Shown piece by piece: positions 17,177-26,564 of a DNA stretch of 64,000 bases. The notes below the pieces were generated by a model. That model saw nothing but the letters and a program-made list of their open reading frames with translations, did not search any database and had not been told where the DNA came from. Position numbers and translations under genes: made by a program. The stretch is taken from assembly GCA_018401055.1 (NCBI GenBank), contig JAGYLB010000093.1, positions 22,982 to 86,981 on the forward strand, read 5' to 3'. The stretch is from Roseicyclus sp. GTDB lineage: Bacteria > Pseudomonadota > Alphaproteobacteria > Rhodobacterales > Rhodobacteraceae. Within the stretch, counting starts at the first letter, position 1; the number at the start of each line of letters is the position of its first letter.

Positions 17177-18751
17177 TCAGGTTTTGCCGGCCTCGGGCGC
17201 GTCCTCCCATAGACCGGCGGCGCGGAGCGCGTGGTCTGCCAATCCCATCCCGGCCTGATTCATCGTGGGGTAGATATGGGTAGCGCCCGCTTCTTGCAGG
17301 CGCGCGATGTCCTCGTCGAACAAGGCATGCGAGACGATCGGGCCTGAAAAGCCCCGCCGCCGTAGCGCGCGCGCCGCGTAAACCTTGGCCTCGACACTGT
17401 CCATGGCAAGGATCACTGCCTGCAGCCGCGACAGGTTCAGCCCCCGCCAGAACCCGGCATCCTCGACATCGGCAAAGGCCGCGTTGCGCCCGGCGCTTTT
17501 GTGCGCCTCGATCTTGTAGATATCGGCATCGACCGCCACGATCTTGTCGCAAGTTTGGGCCAGATGGTCATAGGCCGCCGTGCCGGTCCGCCCCAGACCC
17601 AGGATCAGGATGCGCGCGTCGCCAAGGTCTGTCGGCAATTCGTCGCGGTGCACCTGCGACGGCTCGAACCGTTCCAGCTTGCGTTCATAGCGCTCGAACA
17701 GGCTCTGGCCCATCCGGTTGAGCGGGGCCGAGATCACGAAGGACAGGCTGACCGCGACGGCGAGCGGCACCAGCCAGTCGGGCAGCACGCCCGCCGCCAC
17801 GATCAGGCCGAACTCGCTATAGGCTGTCAGGCTGGCCGCCGCCAGAAACGACGTGCGCGCCCGCAGCCGGAACGCGACCAACAGGAAAAAGAACAAGATC
17901 CCCTTCAGCGGCAAGATGAGGGCAGCCACCAGCGCAAAGGCCAGATCGCTCCATCCGGGCAGGCCAGACATGCCGATCTGCAAGAAGAAGCCGACAAGGA
18001 ACACTTCCTTGAGGCCCCAAAGCGCGTCAGACAATTCCTTGGCCCGCTTGTGCGTCGACAGCATCAGGCCCATCGCCAGCGCCCCGATCTCGGAACTCAG
18101 CCCAAGACTCTCAAACCCCATCCCGCCCGCGACCAGCGCCAGCAGCATCCCCATGAGCACCAGCAATTCGTCATGCCCGGTGAAATCGAGCAGCCAGTGG
18201 AGCACCGGCCTCGCCAGCGGCAGCGCCAGCAGACCCAGCGCCCAGATCGTCGGGGTCTGGCCGCCCCAGATGCCCAGAACCACGAGCGCGATGATGTCTT
18301 GCACGATCAAGATGCCGATGGCCGTGCGCCCGTAAAAGGCGCCCAGATCGCGCTTGGCCTCAAGGATCTTGGCCGAGAACACTGTCGAGGAAAACGACAG
18401 TGCGATGGCCAAGAGAAGCGCGGTATTCCAGTCCAGTTGCAAGAACAGGGCAAGGCCGAGGGTCATGAACGTGGTGGTGATCGTGAAATGCGCCACTGCG
18501 CCGCCCAGAACTTGGGGTTGCACGATCTGCCCCAGCCGCAGCTTGAGACCCACCGTGAAGAGCAGCAGCAAGACACCCAGATGCGACACATGTTCGAGGA
18601 TCTCGCCACTCGCCTCGGGCAGGCCAAGCGATGGGCCGAAGGCATTGATGGCGAAGCCCGCAGCCAGAAAGCCAACCAGCGGCGGCAATCCGGCCTGCCG
18701 GACGGCAAGGCCGAAGAAGAAGGCGAAGGTGATGCAGATAACCTCGAACAC
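17177..18751 (-). CDS. Kef-type K+/H+ antiporter with TrkA-N domain
   Basis: This intact 524-residue protein has an N-terminal CPA2 cation/proton exchanger domain with many helices to about residue 375. It includes GRTAIGILIVQDIIALVVLG, whose Asp is part of the transport site. A C-terminal RCK/TrkA-N nucleotide-binding domain follows (ARILILGLGRTGTAAYDHL). It exports potassium in exchange for protons. It lacks the KefC regulatory detail needed to claim glutathione gating. A TCCGGA-N7-TCCGGA repeat lies just upstream (18767-18785). Confidence 0.85.
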   Translation of the reverse strand: MFEVICITFAFFFGLAVRQAGLPPLVGFLAAGFAINAFGPSLGLPEASGEILEHVSHLGVLLLLFTVGLKLRLGQIVQPQVLGGAVAHFTITTTFMTLGLALFLQLDWNTALLLAIALSFSSTVFSAKILEAKRDLGAFYGRTAIGILIVQDIIALVVLGIWGGQTPTIWALGLLALPLARPVLHWLLDFTGHDELLVLMGMLLALVAGGMGFESLGLSSEIGALAMGLMLSTHKRAKELSDALWGLKEVFLVGFFLQIGMSGLPGWSDLAFALVAALILPLKGILFFFLLVAFRLRARTSFLAAASLTAYSEFGLIVAAGVLPDWLVPLAVAVSLSFVISAPLNRMGQSLFERYERKLERFEPSQVHRDELPTDLGDARILILGLGRTGTAAYDHLAQTCDKIVAVDADIYKIEAHKSAGRNAAFADVEDAGFWRGLNLSRLQAVILAMDSVEAKVYAARALRRRGFSGPIVSHALFDEDIARLQEAGATHIYPTMNQAGMGLADHALRAAGLWEDAPEAGKT

Positions 18752-18838
18752 GCGCGCTGCCTTCCGGATATGATGTCCGGATCTGTGTAGCGGCGCGCGC
18801 AGCTTGTCTCAATGCGCCAAGCGGTCCATTTGGCTTTC

Positions 18839-19926
18839 TTAGCCCCGCGCGGCCTTGATCTGCGCGTCGCGCGCCAGTGCTGCCAGCCGGTAGGCCGCGT
18901 GGGCCATCTTGGAATAGGGCAGGGTGAGGAAGAAGGCGAGAACGGTGCCAAGGTGCAGTGCGAGCAACGGGCCGACAAGCGCGGTACCCGTGGCAGCATA
19001 GAGCATAAGCCCGGTCAGGCCCGTCAGGCCCAGCAGACCTACAAAGGCGATCTCGCCGCCCCATGCCGATTGCGCGCCGAGCGCCGGGTCGGCCTTGAGT
19101 TTGAGCATGATCAGCCCGACTGCGCCAAGGGTCAGCAGGATGCCGCCGGGGATGCCTAGAAGCTTGGGCAGGCTGAAGAACCCATAGGGCGCGGGCATGT
19201 CGAAGACATAGTGCAGCACCGTGCCCGAGGAGGTCGAGGCGAAGCACAGGAGGAGCCCCCAGACGACTGCGTGATGGGCATGCTTGCGCGCGACGGTGTA
19301 GCGGTCGTCCTTTTCGTAGTTGCAGCCCTCGGCCGCGCCACCCGAGAGGTTCTTCATCCGGCCCGCATCGGCCAGCGCGGCGGTGAGGTCGGACAGGCGC
19401 AGGGGCGTGCCGCCTACCTCGGCCCAGTAGCGCCGCACACCCACGCCAAGGGCGGCCAGCGGAAACAGGAAGGCAGGTGCAAAGATCGCGACCATCGCCG
19501 TGTGCGAGAGTAGGCGTAGAAGCCCTCGCCCCCCGCCGATCCGATGGCGCGGATCGCCATAAACATCGCCACGATGCCCACGACAAGGGCTGCCGCCAGC
19601 GCCACGCCCCGCGTCTGGAACGCATGGGACAGCCCGCCCGGCCAGCTGAAGCGGTCCCAGCTTTCCACCCGCACCTCGGCGAGCGCCGCGGGCAGGTTCA
19701 GCGCGAACTCATGCGGGTCGGTGTATTGGCAGGCGTAGTAGCAGCCCCGGCAGTTGTGACAAAGGCTTGCCAGTTGCGTGATGTCGCCGTCCGAAAAGCT
19801 GCGCTCGGCAAAGGCGGCGGGAAAGACCGCGCAATAGCCCTCGCAATAGCGGCAGGCGTTGCAGATCTCGACCTGGCGGCGGGCTTCTTCGGTCGCGGTC
19901 AGGGTGGGGGTGATGTCAAGCGACAT
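18839..19926 (-). CDS. tcuB: Tricarballylate utilisation iron-sulfur membrane protein
   Basis: TcuB/CitB-type protein. The N-terminus has two ferredoxin-like clusters, CxxCxxCxxxC (Cys22, 25, 28, 32) and the same again (Cys56, 59, 62, 66). Several membrane helices follow, with His residues that could carry haem (VLHYVFDMPAPYGFFSLPK). It passes electrons from the TcuA flavin to the quinone pool. One frame break near 19500 joins GGEGFYAYS to TAMVAIFAPAFLFPLAA. It overlaps tcuA by 11 bases. Confidence 0.9.
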
Positions 19927-21310
19927 GGGCGGCGGCCTCCTGGCCTGCGATGCGTCCGAAAACGGTTCCGATGGTCATGCCGAAACCTGCCAGATAGCCC
20001 TCGCCGAGAATGGACCCGGCCATGATCTCGCCCGCGGCCCAGATGTTGTGGAGCCGCGCGCCATGGGCGGACACCCGCGCGGTGCGGTCGACCCTTAGGC
20101 CGAGATAGGTGAAGGTCACGCCGGGGCGCAGCGAATAGCCGAAGAAGGGCGGCTCGAGGATCGGGCGCGCCCAGTTGGTCTTGGGCGGGCGGATCCCTTG
20201 CGTGGACAACCCGTCAAGCTCGGTCGGGTGAAACTGCCCTTCGCGGCAGGCGGCGTTGAAAGCGTCGATGGTCTCGCGCAGCTTGTTGCCGGGCAGCCCC
20301 ATACGCTGCGCCAGCCCCTCGATCGTGTCGGCCTGTTCGGGCGGAAAGACGGACGGCATGAACAGCGTGCGCGATTTCGCGTCGATGATCGAATAGGCCA
20401 CCTGATCGGGCTGGGCGGCCACCAGCCGCCCCCAGATCGCGTAGCGCTTGGGCCAGACATCCTCGCCCTCGTCGTAGAACCGCTCACCGTCGCGATTGAC
20501 CACGACCGAGAAGGGCACACAGTCGAGCCGCGTTACGATCCCGCCATCGAATTTGGGCGAACGGCCGTCGATGGCCACCGCGTGGCATTGCGTCGGGTCG
20601 CCCACGCTGTCGGCGCCTTGGTCGAGCATGTCGCGCAAGACCACGCCCCGGTTATAGGGCGTGCCCCGTATCAGGAAATTGCGGGCAGCCGGGCCCCAGG
20701 CATCGGCGAGCCAGTCGAGATCCGCCTGAAACCCGCCCGAGGCCAGCACCAGCGTGCGCCCCTCCACGCGGACATCCTTGCCGCCGATGCGGGCATCGAG
20801 CCCCTCGAACCGGCCCTCGGTCACGGTGATGTGGCGCACTTCGGCGTCATACAGCACGCGGACGCCCAGATCTTCGGCGGTGTTGTAATAGGCATTCACC
20901 AGCGCCTTGCCGCCACCAAGGAAAAACGCGTTGGTGCGCGACAGCGACAGCGTGCCGGACAGCGAGGGCTGAAACGCCACGCCATGCCGTTCCATCCACG
21001 GCAGGCAGGCCTCGCTGTCGCGGATGGTCATGCGGGCCAGTCCCTCGTCGGTCTTGCCCTTGGTCACGCGGATCAGGTCGTCGAAATATTCGTCTTCCTT
21101 GTAGGTTCCGGTCAGCACCGACAATGGCCCCTCGTGCATGCAGCGAAAGTTGCGGGTGTGTCGTGAATTGCCGCCGCGATAAGTCTTGGGGGCGGCCTCC
21201 AGCATCAAGACCTTTGCCCCTGTCTCAGCCGCCTCGATCGCGGCGCAGAGCGCGGCATTGCCGCCGCCCACGATCACCACATCCCATGTCACGCGGTCGA
21301 TATCGGTCAT
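19916..21310 (-). CDS. tcuA: FAD-dependent tricarballylate dehydrogenase
   Basis: This intact 464-residue flavoprotein belongs to the fumarate-reductase/succinate-dehydrogenase family. It has the FAD motif VVIVGGGNAALCAAIEA and a C-terminal GEIMAGSILGEGYLAGFGM. It matches TcuA in length and motifs. TcuA oxidises tricarballylate to cis-aconitate, feeding the citric acid cycle. Overlaps with tcuB downstream and the GntR gene upstream (ATGA) indicate one operon. Confidence 0.9.
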   Translation of the reverse strand: MTDIDRVTWDVVIVGGGNAALCAAIEAAETGAKVLMLEAAPKTYRGGNSRHTRNFRCMHEGPLSVLTGTYKEDEYFDDLIRVTKGKTDEGLARMTIRDSEACLPWMERHGVAFQPSLSGTLSLSRTNAFFLGGGKALVNAYYNTAEDLGVRVLYDAEVRHITVTEGRFEGLDARIGGKDVRVEGRTLVLASGGFQADLDWLADAWGPAARNFLIRGTPYNRGVVLRDMLDQGADSVGDPTQCHAVAIDGRSPKFDGGIVTRLDCVPFSVVVNRDGERFYDEGEDVWPKRYAIWGRLVAAQPDQVAYSIIDAKSRTLFMPSVFPPEQADTIEGLAQRMGLPGNKLRETIDAFNAACREGQFHPTELDGLSTQGIRPPKTNWARPILEPPFFGYSLRPGVTFTYLGLRVDRTARVSAHGARLHNIWAAGEIMAGSILGEGYLAGFGMTIGTVFGRIAGQEAAAHVA

Positions 21311-21990
21311 CGCGGGTCCCCCCCTTCGGTCGCCTGGTCACGCAGTTGTTTGAGCCGCGCGCGGTGCGCGGCCTCGATATGGCGGCGCATCGCGGCCTCG
21401 GCGGCGTCGCCGTCATGGGCATGAAGCGCGCGCAAGATCAGCCCATGTTCATCGACCGCCGCCTGCGCGCGATCAGCTGCTTCCATCGTGGAGCGGCCAA
21501 GGATCAGCAGCGTCTTTTGTACAGCCTCTACCGAGCGCCACAAAAACCGGTTGCGCGCCGCGTTCAGAAGCACGCCGTGAAACTGTCGGTTGGCGTGGTA
21601 GAGGCGTTCGGGGTCGTTTGCCGCCGCCGCCATTTCGGCGTTGATGGCGTCCAACTCCGCCAATTCGCTGTCATAGGCGGCACGGGCGGCAAAGCGGGCG
21701 GCTGTCCCCTCCAGCACCGCGCGCATCTCGTATAGCTCCGTCACCTCTGCCAGATCGAGCCGCCGGATGCGCGCGCCCGCGCGCGGCTGGTGATCCACCA
21801 GTCCATCGCTTTCGAGCAGCCTTATTGCCTCGCGCACGGGGGTGCGCGAGATGCCCAGACGCTCGGCCAGATCGGTTTCCGTCAACCGGTCGCCGGGGCG
21901 CAACTGGCCCTGCCGGATCTCGGCGATCAGCCGGTCGTAGGCGTCGCGGCCCTGTCCGGTGTCGGATTTCGGAGGCGTCTCGGCGGCCAT
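21307..21990 (-). CDS. GntR/FCD-family regulator of the tcu genes
   Basis: This 227-residue protein has a winged HTH (RLTETDLAERLGISRTPVREAIRLLE) and a C-terminal FCD domain that binds an organic-acid effector. The ATG at 21990 follows GAGGGAG. It begins the tcu transcript and is divergent from the AbrB-family permease gene. It probably represses both units through repeats in the 64-base gap. In Salmonella the tcu regulator is LysR-type, so this is a different control solution. Confidence 0.85.
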   Translation of the reverse strand: MAAETPPKSDTGQGRDAYDRLIAEIRQGQLRPGDRLTETDLAERLGISRTPVREAIRLLESDGLVDHQPRAGARIRRLDLAEVTELYEMRAVLEGTAARFAARAAYDSELAELDAINAEMAAAANDPERLYHANRQFHGVLLNAARNRFLWRSVEAVQKTLLILGRSTMEAADRAQAAVDEHGLILRALHAHDGDAAEAAMRRHIEAAHRARLKQLRDQATEGGDPR

Positions 21991-22002
21991 GTCACTCCCT
22001 CG

Positions 22003-22041
22003 CTTGCAAATCGCATACAGTTGGATACAGATGGATGCAAG
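22003..22041. promoter_or_regulatory. Putative GntR operator between regulator and permease genes
   Basis: The divergent gap has an outer inverted repeat CTTGCA (22003-22008)/TGCAAG (22036-22041) enclosing the direct repeats GCATACAG and GGATACAG, seven bases apart. FCD-type GntR proteins bind short inverted GTAT/ATAC elements, so these repeats are good operator candidates. A GGTATACC palindrome of similar type occurs at 32421. Confidence 0.45.
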
Positions 22042-22054
22042 AAGGAGTCGTTTC

Positions 22055-23117
22055 ATGGCCAGACTTTCCCCCGCCGCGACCGACCGTGCCCGGACGCTGG
22101 CGCTGGCCTTCGGGGGGCTGGCGGTGTTCTGGGTGCTGGGCCTGCCGCTGCCGTTCCTCTTCGGGCCGATGACCGCCTGCCTGATCGCGGCGCTGGCGGG
22201 TGTCCGGCTCAAGGGGATGGGGCAGGTCTCGGTCGGCGCGCGGACCATTCTGGGCGTGGCGGTGGGTGCCTCGATCACGCCTGCGCTGGTCGGGCAATTG
22301 CCGCAGATGGCGCTGTCGGTGGCACTGGTGCCCGTCTACGTCATGGTGATCGCGGGCATCGGCGTGCCCTTCTTTCGCAAGGTCTACGGCTTCGACTGGC
22401 CGACCTCGTGGTATGCCGCGATGCCGGGCGGGTTGCAGGACATGGTGATCTTTGGCCAGGAGGCGGGGGCGGATGTGCGCGCCCTGTCGCTGATCCATGC
22501 CACCCGCGTGCTCATCATCGTGACCATCGCGCCCGCGATCCTTGTCTTCGGCTTCGGCCAAACGCTCGACATACCCATCGGCCAACCTGCGGCGGAGTTG
22601 CCCTTGGCGGAACTGGCGTTGATGGTCGTGGCGGCCTCTGTGGGCTGGAAAGGCGGCGAGCGGATCGGGCTGTTCGGCGCCTCCATCCTCGGGCCGATGA
22701 TCGTCACCGCGATCTTGAGCCTGTCGGACCTGATCCATGTCCGCCCGCCCGCCGAGGCCATCTTGCTCGCGCAATTCCTGATCGGGATCGGCATCGGGGT
22801 GGGCTATGTCGGCGTCACATGGCCTGAATTGCGCCGCGACGTGGCGGCGGGGCTCTTGTTTGTGCTGATCTTGGCGGCGTTGGCCGCGATCTTCACCGAA
22901 ATCGTGGTGCTGGCGGGGCTGGCTCAGCTCGGTCGAGGGGTTCTTGTCCTTCGCCCCCGGCGGTCAGGCGGAGATGACGGTTCTGGCCATCGTCGCGGGC
23001 GCCGATCTGGGCTTCATCGTCGTCCACCACCTGACGCGCATCTTGTTCGTCATCACCGGCGCCCCTATCGCGGCGCGGATTTTTGGGGTGAACGCAAAGC
23101 CGCGCGGCGATCCTTAG
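22055..23117 (+). CDS. AbrB-family membrane transporter
   Basis: This polytopic protein is of the AbrB/'ammonia monooxygenase-like' family, not the AbrB transcription factor. Two repeated halves carry GPMTACLIAALAGVRLKG and GPMIVTAILSLSDLIHVRPP. GAAGGAG is well placed before the ATG. A frame break near 22930 shifts the last 60 residues to APGGQAEMTVLAIVAGADLG, a motif repeated from AMPGGLQDMVIFGQEAGADV in the first half. It may export or import an organic acid for the tcu pathway; the substrate is unknown. Confidence 0.8.
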
Positions 23118-23129
23118 CCGTGATGCGGA

Positions 23130-24563
23130 TCACTCGGCGGGGGACGTCCGTGATGTCAGCGGCGTCAGGCGTGGCGCGCGGGGCAGGGCGGGCGCTGTTC
23201 CCATCGGCAAGGGAAGGCTGACCGACACTGACAATCCGCCCCCCTCGGACCGGTCCAATGCGACCGCGCCGCCATGGGCCAGCGCCACCGCCTCGGCGAT
23301 GGACAGGCCCAGCCCGCTGCCCTCGGACGGGCCTGCCTGACCGAACCGCGCCAGCACCGTCTCGACATCCTCAGAAGCGACACCGCGCCCGTCGTCACTG
23401 ATCCCGATCAGCGCATGGTCTGCCCCGGCTACCAGTGTCACTGCGATCCGCCCAAGGCGCGGCCCGCCGTGCTTCAACGCGTTGTCGATCAGATTGCCCA
23501 AGGCCTCGCGCAGCATCACCGGATCCGCCAGGACGCTGATCTCGTCATCGGGCAAGGCAATGGTCAGGGCAACACCGCGCGCGCGGGCGGCGGCACGGTA
23601 GCGGTCGACCACATCCTCCAACGCCTCGCCCAGTTCAAGGGTCTCACGTTGCTCGCCCGAATGGCTGGCGCGTTCCAGCGTCAACAGCTTGTTTGCCAGA
23701 TCCTTGAGGTCACGCGCCGACACCAGCAATTCGCCTGCCCGGTCGCGCGCCGCGCGGTCGGTGGGGGCGGACCGCACCGCCTCGGCCATGGCCAGAACGC
23801 CCGCGATGGGGTTGCGCAACTGATGCGCCGCGTTCGAGATGAAGCTTGCCTGCCGCGCCATCGACGCCTCGACCTGCCCGAACAGAAGGTTCAACCGTTT
23901 GACGAGACCGCGGATCTCGGGTGGCACCGGGCGGCGGATCGGCGACAGGTCGTCCGATGACCGTTGCGAGATCGCATCCTCCAGATCCAGCAAAGGGCGC
24001 AGGCCGCGCAGCACGCCGAACCAGACCACGAAGGCCACGGTGCCGATCAGCACCGCCATCACGACAAAGGCCCGCCCGGCCAGATCGCGCATCAACGCGT
24101 CGCGGACCTCCACCTGTTGCCACACGGTGATGGTGAAGGTGCCGGTGATGCCGTCCACCGTGGTCACGTCGCGCAGCCGCAGCGCGCGGACCTCTTCGCC
24201 GTAATAGGTGGAATTGTAGTAGGAATAGGGCACGTCGCCGCCCGGATCGGGCGATTGGCGCACCGGCGGCGTGGCAAAGCCGGTGACGTAATAGCCGTTG
24301 GGTGCATGGACATGGTAGAACACCGGCCCGCCCGAGGTATCGGCCAGCAGGTCGCGGGTTTCCAGCGACACCGCATTGCCGTTCGAGCGTGCGACATCGC
24401 CCTTGACCGCCAGCGCCACGGTCAGAAGGCTGCGGTCAAAGATGCCCGCCGCCTGCACGCGCGCGTCGCGCACCTGCCAGAACCCGACCGCCAGCGCGAT
24501 CACGAGCAGCGGCACCAAGATGATGACCGTCAACCGCAGCCTGAGCGAGGTCGACGCCCTCAT
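23130..24563 (-). CDS. tctE: Sensor histidine kinase of tricarboxylate uptake
   Basis: This 477-residue TctE-like kinase has membrane helices at 10-29 and 164-186 around a periplasmic sensor domain. HAMP, HisKA and HATPase_c domains follow. The phosphorylated His247 lies in SNAAHQLRNPIAGV, and the G box is EGSGLGLSIAEAVALAHGG. It should sense external citrate-like acids and phosphorylate TctD. The ATG overlaps the tctD stop (ATGA). The gene is intact. Confidence 0.88.
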   Translation of the reverse strand: MRASTSLRLRLTVIILVPLLVIALAVGFWQVRDARVQAAGIFDRSLLTVALAVKGDVARSNGNAVSLETRDLLADTSGGPVFYHVHAPNGYYVTGFATPPVRQSPDPGGDVPYSYYNSTYYGEEVRALRLRDVTTVDGITGTFTITVWQQVEVRDALMRDLAGRAFVVMAVLIGTVAFVVWFGVLRGLRPLLDLEDAISQRSSDDLSPIRRPVPPEIRGLVKRLNLLFGQVEASMARQASFISNAAHQLRNPIAGVLAMAEAVRSAPTDRAARDRAGELLVSARDLKDLANKLLTLERASHSGEQRETLELGEALEDVVDRYRAAARARGVALTIALPDDEISVLADPVMLREALGNLIDNALKHGGPRLGRIAVTLVAGADHALIGISDDGRGVASEDVETVLARFGQAGPSEGSGLGLSIAEAVALAHGGAVALDRSEGGGLSVSVSLPLPMGTAPALPRAPRLTPLTSRTSPAE

Positions 24564-25240
24564 GCCGCCCCCCGTTCGCCATCGGTCAGGCTGTAGCCGA
24601 TGCCCCGCTGCACCCGGATCGACAGGCCGTGCGGTTTCAGCCGCTTGCGCAGACGCGAGATATGCACCTCGACCGCCGCTTCCTCGACATCCGAGCCGGT
24701 GCCGTAGAGATGGTCGAGGATGTCTTGCTTCGACACCGACCGCCCTTGGGCGCTGAGCAGTTTTTCCAGAAGGCTGACCTCGCGGCGGGGCAGGGCGACG
24801 GGGGCCTGTCCGATCATGACCTCGCGCGCGTCGCAATCAAGCTGCACCGCGCCAAGGCTCAGGATGCGCCGGATCGGGCGCGGACCGCGCCGCGAGATCG
24901 CGCGCACGCGCGCCACCAACTCGTCCATCTCGAAGGGCTTGACCAGATAGTCGTCGGCACCCGCGTCCAGACCCTTGACGCGGTGTTCCGTCTCCGATTG
25001 CGCGGTCAAGATCAGGACCGGCCGCTCGTCATCGCGCCCGCGCAAGCCGCGCAGGAGGGTCAGGCCGTCGATCCCGGGCAGGTTGATGTCGAGGATCAAA
25101 AGGTCCCATGCCTCCTGCCGCAAGAACGGCTCGGCTTCGTCGCCACGCGCAAGATGATCGACCCCGTGCCCGAGATCTTGCAGGCGATAGGAGATGCCTT
25201 TGGCCAACGCCTCGTTGTCCTCGACCAGAACGATCCGCAC
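24560..25240 (-). CDS. tctD: OmpR-family response regulator of tricarboxylate uptake
   Basis: The receiver domain has an acidic pocket (Glu7-Asp8), phospho-acceptor Asp51, Thr79 and Lys101, followed by an OmpR-type winged HTH (VEVHISRLRKRLKPHG). The GTG at 25240 was chosen because AGGAAGGG lies just before it and the protein then starts VRIVLVEDNEAL. An ATG at 25288 would add 16 unlikely residues. It is divergent from tctC with 140 bases between, so it probably activates tctC-tctAB. Confidence 0.88.
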   Translation of the reverse strand: MRIVLVEDNEALAKGISYRLQDLGHGVDHLARGDEAEPFLRQEAWDLLILDINLPGIDGLTLLRGLRGRDDERPVLILTAQSETEHRVKGLDAGADDYLVKPFEMDELVARVRAISRRGPRPIRRILSLGAVQLDCDAREVMIGQAPVALPRREVSLLEKLLSAQGRSVSKQDILDHLYGTGSDVEEAAVEVHISRLRKRLKPHGLSIRVQRGIGYSLTDGERGAA

Positions 25241-25380
25241 CGGGCCACCCTTCCTGAAGTTTTCCCGACCCACGACAGCTTCGCGCAAGGTTCGCAGGTC
25301 ACACCCGCCTCATCAAGGGCTCAACACACCTTGGACATCCGACCGCGGGGGGGAGCCTGCGGTCACTTTGGGAGGACGAC

Positions 25381-26481
25381 ATGATCAATCTTACGACCAC
25401 GCGCCGCAAGGCGCTGGGCCTTGTTGGTGTATCCGCGCTTGCGCTGACCGCCGGTGCGCCGCAGATGGCGCAGGCCGACCTTTCGGGCGCCACCGTCGAC
25501 TACGTGATCCCTTTCTCGGAATCGGGCGGTTCGGCTGCATGGGCAAACTTCTTCGCGCCCCTGATGAGCGAAGCGCTCGAAGGCAACCCGACCGTCGTCG
25601 TGCGCTACCGCCCCGGCGCGGGCTCGACAGCTGGCGCCAACTGGTTCGCCGAACAGACCACTGATGACGGCACGCTGATCTTCGGCACCTCGGGCTCGAC
25701 CCAGTTCCCTTATCTGCTGCGCGACCCGCGCGTGCGCTACGAATACCGTGACTGGACCCCGGTTCTGGCATCGGGCACTGGCGGCGTGGTCTATCTGCCC
25801 GCCGATCTGGACGCTGCGCTTCGACGGCGACTTGGATGACCTGCAAGACGAGTTTTCATCTTCGGCAGCCAAGGCGCCACGACGCTCGATCTGGTGCCGC
25901 TGCTCGCGTTCCGCATGCTCGGCTTGCAGGTCGAGCCGGTGTTCGGCATCGAAGGCCGCGGTGACGGCCGCCTGATGTTCGAGCGGGGCGAAGCCAACAT
26001 CGATTACCAGACCTCTTCGGCCTATATCCGCAACGTTCAGCCGCTGGTCGATCAGGGCCTTGCCGTTCCGGTGATGACCTGGGGTATTCTGGACGACGCC
26101 GGCAACGTCGTGCGCGATCCGACCTTCCCCGACATCCCCACCTTCGCCGAAATCTGCGAAGCGACCGCCGGCTGCGAGACCGAAGGTGTTGCTTGGGACG
26201 CATGGCGCGCCTTCTTCGTGTCGGGCTTTGCGGCGCAAAAGCTGGTCTACCTGCCCGGCACAGCATCGCCCGAGACCGTCGCGATGTATGAGGAAGCGAT
26301 GGCCGAGATCCTTGCGCGGCCCGATTTCGCCGAAATCTCTGCGGCCGAACTGGGTGTCTATCCCCAGATGATCGGGCCTGCGGCTGTCGTGGCCCACGAG
26401 GCGGCGATCACTGTGTCCGACGAGGCGCGCCAGTTCGTGCTGGACTGGCTGCGCGAAGATTACGGCGTGACGCTGGAATAA
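25381..26481 (+). CDS. tctC: Tricarboxylate-binding periplasmic protein
   Basis: TctC/Bug-family solute receptor. The signal peptide is residues 1-32 (TTRRKALGLVGVSALAL..., ending AQA). The binding domain contains DYVIPFSESGGSAAWANFF and VVRYRPGAGSTAGANW. Frame breaks near 25815 and 25857 (three extra bases in all) interrupt DLDARFDGDLDDLQDEFIFG; both flanks are well conserved. GGGAGGACGAC precedes the ATG. It hands citrate-like acids to TctAB and is followed by a long stem-loop. Confidence 0.88.
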
Positions 26482-26499
26482 GCGCGGCTGTCGATCTTT

Positions 26500-26534
26500 G
26501 ACCCACCCTTCGTGCAAGGCACGCGGGGTGGGTC
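26500..26534 (+). promoter_or_regulatory. Stem-loop between tctC and tctAB
   Basis: The outer 9-bp stem is GACCCACCC/GGGTGGGTC and the inner 5-bp stem is CGTGC/GCACG around an AAG loop. They are separated by a symmetric two-base internal loop. No T-run follows. The position between binding-protein and permease genes fits differential mRNA stability, which would give more TctC than TctAB. Confidence 0.65.
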
Positions 26535-26564
26535 CCTTCCTGACGCGCTTCGGCGGAGACCCAA